From NCBI GenBank assembly GCA_001910725.1, contig MJGA01000020.1, positions 124,001 through 188,000 of the forward strand: a stretch of 64,000 nucleotides of DNA. The letters run 5' to 3'. Made by a program: the position numbers and the translations under genes. The notes under the pieces were generated by a model. It was not told the DNA's origin. It was given only the letters and a program-made list of their open reading frames with translations, and did no database searches. Source of the stretch: Phanerodontia chrysosporium (taxonomy: Eukaryota; Basidiomycota; Agaricomycetes; Polyporales; Phanerochaetaceae). Shown here one piece after another: positions 12,520 through 23,435 of the stretch. Numbering within the stretch: the stretch's first letter is position 1; the number at the start of each line of letters is the position of its first letter.

Positions 12520-13961
12520 ACTGAGGAAAAAGGCGTCAGTGACTGATTCTTAACGGCCAAGGAATTATACAGACGTGGATGCAACGCAGGCGTTAGGGTC
12601 GAAGGGATTGAAGGCGGAAACCTGACCGCACAAGCCATCCTTCATATAACGGCGAGGTCGGCTACGGCCATATCAGTATCACCGCGTTGACAGCATGCGA
12701 AGATGCCATGGGCGCGGTGGATATGGGAGGCATTGCGACCATTGGTTTGGTTCCGAGTTTTCGGGGGTATGATGAGTTTGCGAGACTGACCGGTCCACGG
12801 AATATAGCAGTAAAGGTGTGTAATTGCCGAAGAGCGACGGCGTTTCAAAGAAGGGAGTGGCTGCGCAGGTTTGAGTAGTTGAGGTATATGCAGAGCACGG
12901 TACACTCTATTCCACCGGACAAACTGCGTCAGTTTGTGCAGGATACCACTGTGAACCTGAGGCGACTACCATGTCTTGTCTGTCCAGCACCCGTGGGATG
13001 CACGTTGGTGGGTTTTGACCCTTGACCGACGGAGCTGCGGCCAACCGCTATACTCGATCTCGTAACAACAAACACATGTCGACGTGAGAGCAGAATATGA
13101 AGGGTTTAGGAGGGACGTACGAGGATGTAATTAGCTGTGCAGATCCCACGCTGCGAAAGCTAAGCTGGAGCCTGCGTGACAGTGAGCCTGTGCCTAATGC
13201 AGCAAAGATCAGATTGATGTACAGAAGCAGATGTAGTGTGTTTAGAACGCATGTATATTGCTGCTTACCTGAGTGTAGCCCAAGTACCCTGTCGTACAGG
13301 CGTTCCAGCTGGTGCGAAGACATAGCTACTTCTGATGTGGGGGATAGACATGAGGTCACAATCATATGCATTAAGATCAAGAACTCAAAAATGGATCAAG
13401 AACTCGAAAAATTGTGAAACGAATTGGAGGCAGATCTATCCATGTCATGGGTGACTGGAAGTATAGCGGTCTTCTCGCCTCGACGTTATTGAATGGAGCC
13501 TGCGGGTACGCTGGCGATTGTGACCAGGTAAAGCTCTGTCAGATGGTTTCAAATGAAACTCACTGTCTGAGATGATTTCATGGAGTGCCCGGACTAAGGC
13601 ACTGTGGGTAGCTATGGGGGGAGATGCCGCCTCGGCTACTGTATCCGTTCTCGACTACCATGTCGAGTCCTGGGGATACTGTCACCGGGATCTCACTTCA
13701 ACTTGATAAAATCACGTTAGAAGCACAAGCAGCTCCGAAAGAAATGCCTCAGAGGATGTGTACAGTGTCTTGAGGCAGATGGTTGGTGAAGAAAGTCCGA
13801 CTCAAGGCAAAGAACGGACAAGGCTGGGCGCATCAATTGATCATTTGATGCGCCTTGCTTCCGTTTTCGGAGCAGCCTCAGCTCGCCTCCGACGATATCG
13901 AGCTCGCCATCCACCCTGCTGCCATTCCGCTCGTCAATCTATCACTGAATATATCGACTAT
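12520..13961. other. Intergenic; possible gene remnant near 13.1-13.3 kb
   Basis: About 1.4 kb with no recognised gene. On the minus strand near 13,322-13,150 an ATG opens MSSHQLERLYDRVLGLHS and an intron-like GTAAGC...ATTAG can be spliced, but the product stays short and matches nothing I know. Treated as unsupported. Confidence 0.35.
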
Positions 13962-14832
13962 ATGGACTCCGCAAGCTCTCCAGAGGCCTCCTCCAGCCGC
14001 GGTAGGGGTAGAGGAAGGTCGCGCGGCGGCCTTGGCAAGTACTTGCGTGCCCGTGGACGCGGGCGCGGCAGAGGCCGTCCTGCAGAGTTCGGCAAGCGGA
14101 TGCTGCTCGAGGACGAGCAGGAGGTGGAGATGGACGAGGAGGAGGCGAAGGAACTTGAGCAGGAGATGCAGAGGAAGTACGGGCGGAGACAGCTTGGCAC
14201 CAATGCCGACAGATACGCTGAGCCCGAGCCTGAACTGGGCTCTGATGGTGCGTGTCACATACGACTGAGTCTCATGCACTCGTTGAGGTTGTGTGGGGAC
14301 AGGCGAACCCATAGCTGAGCCAGAGGTGGACCTCTCTGCCTTTCTCGAGAAGCAGCGCATATCAGATCCCCAGCCGTCCATTGCACCACCACCGCCTGAG
14401 GACGACGACGACATCGACACAAGTATTGCTCCAGCTTTGGGAAGGGTGCCTGCTTCAAATGAAAAGAAAGGAAAGCTGCAGCAGATAGAGTGGGATAGCA
14501 GCTTGGAGGAGCTCAGTCGCGAAAAGGCTGCCGCAGATGCTACGCGAGGTACGCCACACTGGAATGCTAATCTGTATAATTACGCTGATGCCTTCTGCTA
14601 GAATTGAAGTCGCGCTTTAAGTCTCAGACAGCGAAGCCTTCGTTCCGTGCGCCTGTGAAGCACACCAAAGGTACGCTCGTCAGACGATAGACGTAGATTT
14701 CTCTAATGTGCGTCCTCAGAGAAAGCCGATAAGGGCTACGTGGAAGCACCTGCGCTCCCTACGGACGAAGCAGCAAAGCCGAAGGGTGAGAAGGAAGGCA
14801 TGGAGGACTTCCTTGACGATCTACTTGGATAA
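13962..14832 (+). CDS. Arg-Gly-rich acidic protein, conserved but uncharacterised
   Basis: Four exons (13962-14247, 14303-14548, 14602-14670, 14720-14832) give 237 residues without a break. The N-terminus is an RGRGRGRSRGG/ARGRGRGRGRP tract typical of RNA-binding or nucleolar proteins. A highly charged helix rich in Glu follows, with the segments RRQLGTNADRY, EPEVDLSAFLEKQRIS, IEWDSSLEELSREKAAADATRELKSRF and a C-terminal MEDFLDDLLG. The blocks around NADRY and LSREKAAA look like conserved motifs, so this is a real gene. I cannot assign a named family. The RGG-like tract suggests RNA binding, as an inference only. Confidence 0.75.
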
Positions 14833-15403
14833 CGCGAAGATTATGCTTTCTACCACAAGATCGCTCTACTCCGTCGCGAATGCTGGCTCTGTATCGCTAT
14901 CGTTACAACGTCGTCACAACCGGACTAGACAGTCCTACTCTGGTACCGGATGAGACCTAGGCAAGTGGGCCCTGTATGCACAGGATCCTCCGCAACTCTA
15001 AATCGCTGACTGGCCTCCCTGTCCAGTTAGTTCTCGCATAGATGCACGCGAATGACTGCTCAGACCACCGTCGACTGCGTATCCTGAACAGAACAAATAT
15101 GCTGTGACGGTGATGACGTCCCATCTGTCGTGGGCCGTGCTATGATGGACAATGTGTGCGGGTGCATCATCGCCGTGCGTCCAGGCATGACAACTTTATC
15201 CATATTTTGGGACCTTTGAAGCCTGCGACCTGCCAAGTCAAGTACTGTCCACGCCGTGATGTATGGTCATAGCGAGCATTCCTCATAAACATATGTATCC
15301 CGAACAAGTCCAGTGGCGACGGTGACGGAAAGAGTTCGTGAGAAGTGAGAAGCGATGTACTACAGACGTAGGTAATTATTTTGTACGAACACAAGTACAG
15401 TAC
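14833..15403. other. Intergenic between convergent genes
   Basis: About 570 bases between the 3' ends of the Arg-Gly-rich gene and the GDSL hydrolase gene. No feature supported apart from presumed 3' untranslated regions. Confidence 0.4.
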
Positions 15404-16741
15404 CTAATCGAACAGGTGCAGAGGAATGGCCTCAGCAATACGCTTGTAGCCCGCAGGAATCATGTGGAGATGGTCGCCGACGTCGATCGTCGGGTCGAGC
15501 TGGGTGAAGTTCTTCGGGTCGCGGACGGCGGCGTCGAAGTCGAGGACGGCATCGAACGCGCCGCTCGTGCGTATCCACTTGTTCACGGCGAGGCGGCTCG
15601 ACTCGCGGAGCCCGCCGTCGTCGTACGGGTCGTTCGAGCCGAACGGCGTGATCGTCGCGCCGAAGATCGGGAGCCCCTGCGCGTGCACGCGCGTGATGAT
15701 CTGCTTGAACGCCGCGATGAGGTCGCGCGTCACGGCGGCCTGCGCGGCGGGCGTCGCGTCCGCCGTGCCGATGTCGTTCACGCCCTCGAAGATGATGACG
15801 TGCGAGACGCGCGTCTGCGAGAGCACGTCCCGGTCGATGCGGCCCAGTGCGTTTGGACCCAGCCCGTCCGCGAGCACACGGTTCCCGCCTGCGGCCTGGT
15901 TCAGGTACGCGATGGTGTTGAACGGCCGCGCGCGCAGGCGGTCGTAGAACTGGTCGGGCCACCTGCGGTGTTCGCTGCATGAGAAGACGCATAGAGCCCG
16001 GAAGGAAGTCAAGACTCACCGGTCGTTTCCGTTCTCCGTGCTGCCGCGGCCGTCCGTGAGGCTGTCGCCGACGATGGCGACCGCAGACGTGAGCGGGTTC
16101 TGCGTGAGCACCTCGAGGCCGCTGATGAAGAACCAGTGCTCGGCAGTCGTCGTCGACGGGTCCGTAATGTTTGCCTCGCGCGTGTGGTCGCCAAACGCGA
16201 AGAACGTCGTCGTGCGGCTACCTGGGTGGGACGTGATCATGTTCGTCTCCTGGCCCTGCGCGAGAAATATCGAGACCGAGACGACGCCGTTCTCCGCGAC
16301 GGGCAGGCTCACGGGGTCGCTGACGATCTGGGCGCCGTTCGGGATCGAGAAGCTCGGCTCGCCGCTGAACGTGAGCGTGTGCAGCGTCGAGGGCTGGATC
16401 GCCGACACGCCGACAGTGCCGCCCGCGGGGAGCGCGACGGTCGCGTTCGTGATATCGAGGTTCGTGACGCCAAACGCGTTGCTGAAGCGCACGCGGAACT
16501 GCTTGCCCGGGATGCTGATCTTGAACGTCTGCCGGAGCGTGCTGTTGAAGAACACGCGCCCGCTCTCGTTGAACGGCGGCGGCGGCAGGTTCGTCGACTC
16601 CGTGAGCTGCGGCATCGTCGCCCACGAGCTCAGCCAGATCTCGCTCGGGCGAAAGAGCGAGCGGGGCCCGACAGCCGCGGCGTGGGACGTGGCGAAAAAC
16701 GCGGAGAGCGCGAAGAACGAGGCGAAGCGCAGACTGACCAT
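15404..16741 (-). CDS. Secreted SGNH/GDSL-type hydrolase
   Basis: A 426-residue secreted esterase-like enzyme in two exons (16741-16020 and 15962-15404). The start at MVSLRFASFFALSAFF gives a clean signal peptide; an upstream in-frame ATG would bury it. An N-terminal beta-rich domain (about residues 35-220) precedes the SGNH core. Block I is VAIVGDSLTDG with the nucleophile Ser, block II is QAAGGN, block III is FEGVNDIG, and block V has the catalytic Asp/His in DVGDHLHM. This two-domain layout is common in fungal GDSL esterases acting on acetylated polysaccharides or lipids. The substrate is not evident. All catalytic blocks are present, so the enzyme should be active. Confidence 0.92.
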
Positions 16742-18959
16742 CGGGGTGAGGACGAGGCGGACGTCGTGCAGGTCCATCGCTGCGTCGTGTTGCTTAAAGC
16801 TTGACTGAGAGTAGTGGTCACGGGGGTCGCGTTCAGGGCACCTCTGATGTCTTCTCGCGCACATGATGCGCGCGAATACTATAATGGCTGCAACGGGCCG
16901 CGGGCGAAACCCGGGAAAGCATCGGCGACTGGCGTGGACTGACAGAGAATGTGAACGATTGTCCAGGACGAGGGATAGAACTGAGATGATGAAGATCTTC
17001 GTACCATGGGGTAGATCATGGGGGAAGACGCTTCTTCAATGGCCCGCACGCGAGTGTACCGGGATAGCGACGACATAGGCTGTTATGTCGGCATGTTTAT
17101 GAAGAAGGCTACAAAACCAACAGAGCTCTGATTCGGCATGCCCTGGATTTTGGCTATGAGATGAGGCCCTTGGATGACGACAGAGCGTGCCTCTGAATAA
17201 TCAAAATCAACGGTCAGGTGAGCAAGGTATCAAGACAGAATTGGATCACACACTGCTTCCGAAGGCCTACTGTGGGTAATACGTCCGTTCAACGACCATC
17301 ATGACTCCAGGTATCGCGTATTTCTATATTTATAGCCAGGCAGGAGGTCATCTGCGCGCCGCTGAACGCGAAGCTTGAGAACGAGATGGCGAGTGAGAGG
17401 CACCGGATTGCACATACTAGCCAGCAAGGAACACAAGGTAGAGCAAGACCACCACCACTGTGGTAGCACATATCGTGTGCCCCTGCAACTAGGTGGCGAT
17501 CGTCCGAGGACCTAGGCCGGATCGACGAAGAGGTTCAGGTCATGTCCACCCTGCCAAAGCAGAGGTTGCATTTGCAAGTCGTGGTAGATTGATCGTCGAC
17601 TAGCTCTCCATAGTACGAGACCTCTTTCCGCGTGAATTCTAGCTCATTAAGTTGGTGCGTGTCTGGATGGTAAGGGATGGCGACACGAAAGATCTGTGAA
17701 GCAGCGACCCGGATCCTCAGAGGAGTGTCAGGAGTGCCCGCAATATGGCACCGGGACCCCGAGCACTGCACAACGCAGGGCACCATCCCAGTGACGCCCG
17801 AGCCACTTTCTTGGCCTCAACACAGCACCAACTATGCAAGCACAGCTTCTGTGGCTTGCGATTCTTTGAGACGTACTTTGTGCCCTCAAATCAATGAGGA
17901 ATACTCCTGACTATCCTGGATACTAATTTTGTGAAGACTTCAAGTTGGATTCGAAGGCTACGACTAACTTGCCACCGAGGCTCAGCCAGAACTGCTAGGA
18001 GTCTCTGGCGTATGCAGCTCAGAGGCATACCGCGTCCCAGAAAGCGGGTATATGCGCGGATGCGTCACCCTCTGCTTCCGTTCCGTGGGTGATGTCATGA
18101 TCCCTGTCGCAAAATAGAGCTCTGAAGCGGAAGACATGCAGTGCTCTGTCAAACCGGAAGCTGCGCAACTGCTACTGGACACGTTCGCCATGCTCGCTTT
18201 TAGTTTGTGCCCCGCCATTGACCAGAGCTGGCTTGCCCAGCTTCTCCGCAAGGCGGCCGAGCGCTGTGTGCCGGGCTGCATCTTCGGTGGAGGCGCAGCT
18301 GCGGCCTGCGGCTTCGGCACGGTGCACACTGCCTAGGCTTCCGTGGTTCTGTGAGCCACTTCTTACAGGATTCAACCGAGGAGTTGCCGTAGAGCGGTCT
18401 TCGCGAGCAGATACTGTGCGCAATTTCACAGTATTTTCACGTCCCTGGAGCAGTGACCATCGGACTCGGACCCTAATGTCGGCCTGCACACTATCGCAAG
18501 GAGTTCCCGAGGTAAATTCTATTACGACTACGATAGACCAGATGTTGTGAGAGACTACGAATGAATGTGTGGTAACGAGGCGATGCGAGGAGTTTTTACA
18601 GAGTTGACGAGGGTATTACTTTACAGGGTATAAATCCGGTGTCCGACAGCAAAAAAGTGAGAACGAGAGCATAGCGTGAGGGGCGAGTGCGAATATTAGG
18701 CAGGGACGTCTGCCTCCAGGCGAAAGCGAGATGAACACAGTGGGGAAGGTTGGGTCGTGTAACGGAGAAGCAACACGCGGGTCCCTGAGATGGACGGAGC
18801 GGAGCCCTGACGGGATTGGGTCAGCGCCACGTCACAACCGCGCGGAAAACGAACATGAGCTTACCACTCGGAAATTTGCCGCGCGCAGGTCATAAGTGCA
18901 ACAACGAGAGAGACCGCTGCCGACAGGCGAGCAGGTCGCAAGAGTTTTTGGTGGGTGGA
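16742..18959. other. Gene-poor region left of the B locus
   Basis: About 2.2 kb with no recognised gene. A frame at 17982-18329 (minus) has no domain. A TATA-like TATAAATA lies on the minus strand near 17320-17334 and TATAAAT on the plus strand near 18630, with no convincing coding sequence after either. One copy of the 53-bp inverted repeat starts here (about 18047-18099). Confidence 0.4.
18047..18099 (-). repeat. 53-bp repeat, copy 1 (inverted relative to copy 2)
   Basis: Read on the minus strand, this begins ATGACATCACC, contains GCAGAGGGTGACG and ends GCATATACCC. It matches 21501-21553 (plus strand) at roughly 85 percent over 53 bases. The TATA-like end suggests a duplicated promoter fragment, but no gene downstream of either copy could be recognised. 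Confidence 0.55.
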
Positions 18960-19196
18960 TCAGTGGTGGAGGGCATGGCTGTGCGCCGAGGCCTGGGCGG
19001 CGACGGTCGCAAACAGCGAGAGCGATGCCATAGCGAGGACGGCCGCGCAGAGGAGCAGGTAGCGCTCTGTGAAGGAAAAAACAGTCAGTTTCCTTGGCCA
19101 CAAGACACTGCGACAAGAAAACAAACCTGCAGCGGAGGCCTTGCGCGCCGGGGAGTACTCGTCGGCGCGGACGACGCAGTCTGCGGTGCAGTCCAT
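18960..19196 (-). CDS. Small single-pass membrane protein (58 aa)
   Basis: Two exons (19196-19127 and 19066-18960) join in frame into 58 residues: an N-terminal MDCTADCVVRADEYSP segment, one hydrophobic helix (YLLLCAAVLAMASLSLF) and a His-rich tail. Support comes from a canonical intron (GTTTGT...TTCACAG) and a TATA-like CTTATAAG at 19272-19279, about 75 bases upstream of the ATG. No family recognised. There is no CaaX box, so it is not a pheromone precursor. Small membrane proteins of this size are often missed by gene finders. Confidence 0.5.
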   Translation of the reverse strand: MDCTADCVVRADEYSPARKASAAGLFSCRSVLWPRKLTVFSFTERYLLLCAAVLAMASLSLFATVAAQASAHSHALHH

Positions 19197-19271
19197 GGCG
19201 TGTGGGGTTTCTTTGCGCGGGAGCTGAGGCGGGTTGGGCTTGGGGGGCCTCAGCCCGCACGCGCGGTGGTT

Positions 19272-19279
19272 CTTATAAG
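19272..19279 (-). promoter_or_regulatory. TATA-like box of the 58-aa protein gene
   Basis: CTTATAAG about 75 bases upstream of the proposed ATG at 19196, a normal spacing for a fungal TATA element. Confidence 0.4.
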
Positions 19280-20438
19280 CCCGGTGGACACGCGAAATCT
19301 TCGCGTTCCCGAAGCGCGGAAGGCTTTCGTCGGACATCCGTGCGCGCCTACGCCGGGCGCTCCTGCTTGGTCCGGAACAGGGACCCGCCCCGCTGCGCAG
19401 TGCGCGAGACCAGCACGGCAGGTGGCGACGTCTGCCCTGGGCCCCCGCCGCATTTGGGCGAGCCCCTGCCCGTGCCAGACAGCGCGTGTGAGCAAGCAGG
19501 AGCGGGTTAGGACGCGCTGCGCGTTCGCCAAGAGCGGGTGTCCCGAAATACCGTCACTCTCTGGGCGGTTGGCTACGCGACGCCTCGCGTACTCCGCTGG
19601 GCGAGCCCTGCCTAGCCACGCAAGACACACTCGCCGTTGCATGCACTCCGTGTGGTGGGCGGAGGCCTGCCAGGGCCTGCTCAGGATGAACGTTCGAGGG
19701 AAGAAGGTGTTCGCTCGGGTGGAAACGCTGATGTCGCCGCGTCGGCCGTGGGCCCTGCAGGCGTCGGCCGCAAGGTGCGAAGCGCCCGAAGCGCCCGCGC
19801 GCCTTCCTCCGCCTCATGTGCTTTGCGCGCGGACAGCGGTGGGAAGCCCTGCGAAGCACTGAGCACGGTGCATGCTAGCCCAGCGGACCCTGCCAAGGCC
19901 GCGCGCCGCGATAAGCACGGGCTGAGCGCGTGCCAACGGTGCACGAGCGGCCCAAACCCGCGCGGCATGCGGGCTGCGCGGTGCTGCTGAGGTGCTGGTG
20001 CGCGTATTATTCTTGGGATCACCTTACCGCGCAGGAGGGCGCGTCAGGACCCGCATGGTGGCAGCCAGTGCGTGGCGGGAACGCTTCAAGATATTCAAAA
20101 TAACGAGATCGACGCGCAGATGCGACACGAACAGCTACGACGCGTGCGCGACTCAGAGCCGCACCTGAGTTAGAGGCACGTAGATCGAGACGCAAACTCA
20201 CGATTGTGCTCGGGTACCTGTCACGCCTTGGCCGTACTGACTCATCTTGTTCTAGAGAACAAACCTAACCAGGAACTCGGTCAGAAACAGACCTAATCTG
20301 CACTCTATGTTCCGAGACCAGGCGAAAAGAAACAGCCAAACATATAACTGCTCAGTCATACATTATGCAGCACGGCCGTCGAACAAGCTCTAATGGGATA
20401 CACCCGCTTGAGCCCTCGTCATGATCGCGGAAGGCGTG
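19280..20438. other. GC-rich interval without a recognised gene
   Basis: This stretch is strongly GC-rich and open on both strands over several hundred bases, but none of the frames resembles a known protein and their compositions (Arg, Ala, Pro, Gly) are those of chance frames in GC-rich DNA. Confidence 0.4.
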
Positions 20439-20625
20439 CTACGCTGCTTCGCCGTCGCCTCCGCCGCCTTGCACATCGAACTCTGGGTGGTTCTCGTACC
20501 GCATGACGTGGAGGAAGAGCAGCGCAAGTGCGTGGGGACAAAAATACGGGGGCCTTGAGCTCCACAGGTTGGACGCTGGCGACTTACTCGGGGCCCCCGA
20601 CGCTCGAGATGGCCGGAAATAGCAT
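20439..20625 (-). CDS. Possible small membrane protein (50 aa)
   Basis: Exon 20625-20588 (MLFPAISSVGGP) and exon 20553-20439 join in frame into 50 residues. They contain one hydrophobic segment (ALALLFLHVM) followed by RYENHPEFDV and a Gly-rich end. The intron would be only 34 nt, shorter than others in this window, and no TATA box was seen, so this is tentative. No family recognised. Confidence 0.3.
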
Positions 20626-21946
20626 GTCCGATCAAAACGCCACAATGCGCTGGCACGCCCGGTATGGCAGGGCGCATCACTTTGTCACGTGGGGCTTGCC
20701 CTCGGATGCGAGTCTGCACTTTGTTTCCCACCTTCTACCACCCTGCAGCCACCACATGGATGTGGTAAGGCTTGAAAATCACAGAGTCGAACAATGCTCC
20801 TGGCAGAATTCGAGTGTCAGGTTGAGTCCAACGCACAAGCTGTATTCAAGTTTGTAGAGCGGCGACAGCAGAACGGCTGCATGCAAAAGGTATGCAATAG
20901 CTGCGTGGGTGATCACAATGGTGGTAGCTTGTTGACCATGTCCTGAGCACATGCGGCTGCACCCATGCTCGGATGTTCCAAAGACGGGAACAGCTCACAG
21001 CGCTGCGAAAGCCTGTTCAGCATACGCCGCGCCGTACCCGCTAGTCGACGCAGTATTCCCACAGAAGAACTGTATCCAGCCCGTGTTCCCGAGAAAGTCA
21101 GTTGATGAGCTAGCCGACGGCAGTCAAACGGGGATGCTCAAGCCTATATAAGTCGGCTCGGCGCAGTACGCATCTAGCAGCACCCCACGGCACCTAGCTA
21201 TGGAACAGGTTATCCGTAGTCTGCTTCTCGTGCACACCGCTCTACGCAGTTGTCGTCGAGAAGCATGATCCCGCCCTGACACGACGAGACTGTAATACGC
21301 CGCACAGACCGCAGCTGCGCCGTCAGTCGAGCTAGCAGTGCGCGCTCGCTCGCCTTTCAGAGCAGCCAGCTGGGTGTCATGAGAGAAGGCATGGACTAAT
21401 ACCGAGCATGGCGCAACGCACACAGCAGCGGCTTCATTGGATCTCGCCGCGGTCCTTCGAGCTCGTCGAGTCTTGCTCGTGAAGGAGTCTATCAGGGTTC
21501 ATGACATCACCTAATGAACGGGAGCAGAGGGTGACGTATGCATGCATATACCCACATTTCGCAACGTCTCATACCCTGCGAAAGCAGTATGGAGCTTGAA
21601 AAGTTTGCAGGCAACGCCAGCAAGAATGGCACATTTCATTTATCATCTTCAGGGCGCAAGTGTACGTGGTGTCTATGTTACAAAGTAGCGACAGTGCAGC
21701 AAGGGTCGCGGGCAGTGAGCGAGGGGCGCTTTTCAGGGACGAGCGGTGGGAGCGGCGGAAGGACAGTAGAGCGAAACAGCGAAAGCAGGGTTTGCACAAC
21801 GAGCGTGTCGAGAGGCTATGTGTATGACTACAGATTACGTTATGATCGAGGCGGAGCTTGGTGCGAAGGGTTGAGTCGGAACGAAGAAATGCGGGCGCCC
21901 GGCTGGCGTCATCGTAGTGCGGGGCGTTGTGCGCTGCAGGCTATGA
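20626..21946. other. Gene-poor region 3' of receptor R1
   Basis: About 1.3 kb with no recognised gene. A TATATAAG at about 21145-21152 is followed by an ATG at 21200, but the frame encodes only about 22 residues with no CaaX end. It contains copy 2 of the 53-bp repeat. Confidence 0.4.
21501..21553 (+). repeat. 53-bp repeat, copy 2
   Basis: Plus-strand copy of the element at 18047-18099: ATGACATCACC, GCAGAGGGTGACG and GCATATACCC are identical in both, with about eight mismatches between. The two copies point away from each other. Confidence 0.55.
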
Positions 21947-23435
21947 CTATGCTGGTCTGGGAGCAATCGCTATCGGCGAGGCAGGCGTATGTGTCGTCTG
22001 CAGCGGCGCAGAGCTGTCGAGCGGCGACACGGAGAGCGGCAGTTCGCGGATGACGACTTCATGCGGCGCGCCGCCGTCGATGCTGAGAGAGCTGCGTCGG
22101 CCCCAGTCGCACGGGCGCGCCGAGTCCCACGGGATGCTCCAGCGCGGGCCGGGCGCGTCGTGCGCGGGCTTCAGCGAGCGCGAGTGCCGCACAAAGTACT
22201 TCGGCGTGGTGCTGCCGTGGTCGTCGTCGTAGCTGACGGTGACGACGGAGTCTTTGCGGATGACGACGTGGCCGGTGCTCCTGCATCGCGGTGTCAGCCT
22301 GGCGATTGGTAAAGCGTCGGAGACGGCGGACGCACCCCTTGCGCAGCTCGCGCAGCGTGATCGACGAGCGACGCCTGTGCAAGCGCGCACACGTCCCCGC
22401 CCACGCATCGAGGCGCGCGAGCGCAGGTAACCCCGCGACGCACACCGTGAGCGCAAGCGCAGCCGCAGGGTACACCCACCAGCAGAAGCGGCGGGTGCGC
22501 TGCGACGCCGCGGGGAAGTCGTCCCAGGCGTACGTGTCGACGCGCGCCCAGTCGACGGCCCCCGGCGGCAGGCGCAGCGCCTCGTGTACCGTCAGCAGCA
22601 GCAGCGCAGCCCACAGTGCGCCAATAGACAGCACCGCGGCGAGTAGGCTGAGGAATGTGGACAGCGTGAGCGTCGTGTCGAAGAGCGCGAGGTGCTCGTG
22701 GAGCTGGAGCCGCTGCGGGCCGACGATGTGGCGCAGCATGAGGCCTGGGGACGGTCAGCGAGGTCTTACGGACGGAGAGAGAGGGGACATACAGCATTGA
22801 AAGAGCGCAAGAAGTGCAAATACTAGAGCGGGAAGCCAGAAGAAGACCGTACCCGCAGAGACGGCTGGTATCTCGGGCTGGCAGCCGAGGTCCTCTACGA
22901 TGTCGAAGCGATGTTCTTGAACGATAGTGTCTGCGACAAGATGAGCATTTATGAACGTGTGATGAAAGCATCGTAAACGACGCACGTATGATCATGGAGG
23001 CAATCGGCATCCCCACGCAAAGTGAAAGGTCGAGGATGAGGGCATCCTTCAGTTCTTTGGGAGTCCGTTCTAAGGGCAGCTCTCGCGGTACCACCGCAAG
23101 CCGTAATCTTGCCGCTATACACACAATACATGAAGGTATCCCATATGCCACGGCTATTAGGAGCTTTGTCGCTGCGGACGGCGCCATCAGCTTTCTGCTT
23201 GCACCTTCTATCGACGGGCCTGCTCACTGATATCGCACCACACAGGTATCCGGACCTCGTATGACCCGGACCAGACAAGAGCATTCACGCCATAGACAAC
23301 GTTTGCGAAGAACAGCCAGAGGGCCATGACAACGACGGGCAGGTATTGTCTGCGCACGAGCGTCCTTTGTGCCGCAAAAGGCAGGCTGAGCCCCGCTGCC
23401 GCCGCGAAGGCCGCTGCAGGCATGGCGTGCAGCAT
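21947..23435 (-). CDS. STE3: STE3-family mating pheromone receptor R1
   Basis: Seven-helix G-protein-coupled receptor that binds a prenylated peptide pheromone from a compatible mate. The first ATG (23435) gives MLHAMPAAAF. Exon 1 ends at the family signature VNALVW...VPVWCDI-type block (here VNALVWSGSYEVRIPVWCDI). Later exons give AVAYGIPSCIVCIAARL, DLSLCVGMPIASM, TIVQEHRFDIVEDLGC and the extracellular/helix block ending in ALLALFQC. Then come helices 5-7 with VYPAAALALTVCVAG. A final intron separates ELRKG from the cytoplasmic tail (STGHVVIRKDS to the stop at 21947). Ser/Thr-rich tails of this kind occur in mushroom receptors. It is divergent from R2, with the pheromone gene between them. 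Confidence 0.93.

Noticed and set aside
18816..19862. Plus-strand frame of 348 codons
   Set aside because: GC-rich chance frame without homology-like blocks; the minus-strand small spliced gene with a TATA box explains part of the interval better.
21145..21270. TATATAAG followed by an ATG at 21200
   Set aside because: The frame stops after about 22 residues. Splicing the GT...AG stretch within it does not give a CaaX end either.
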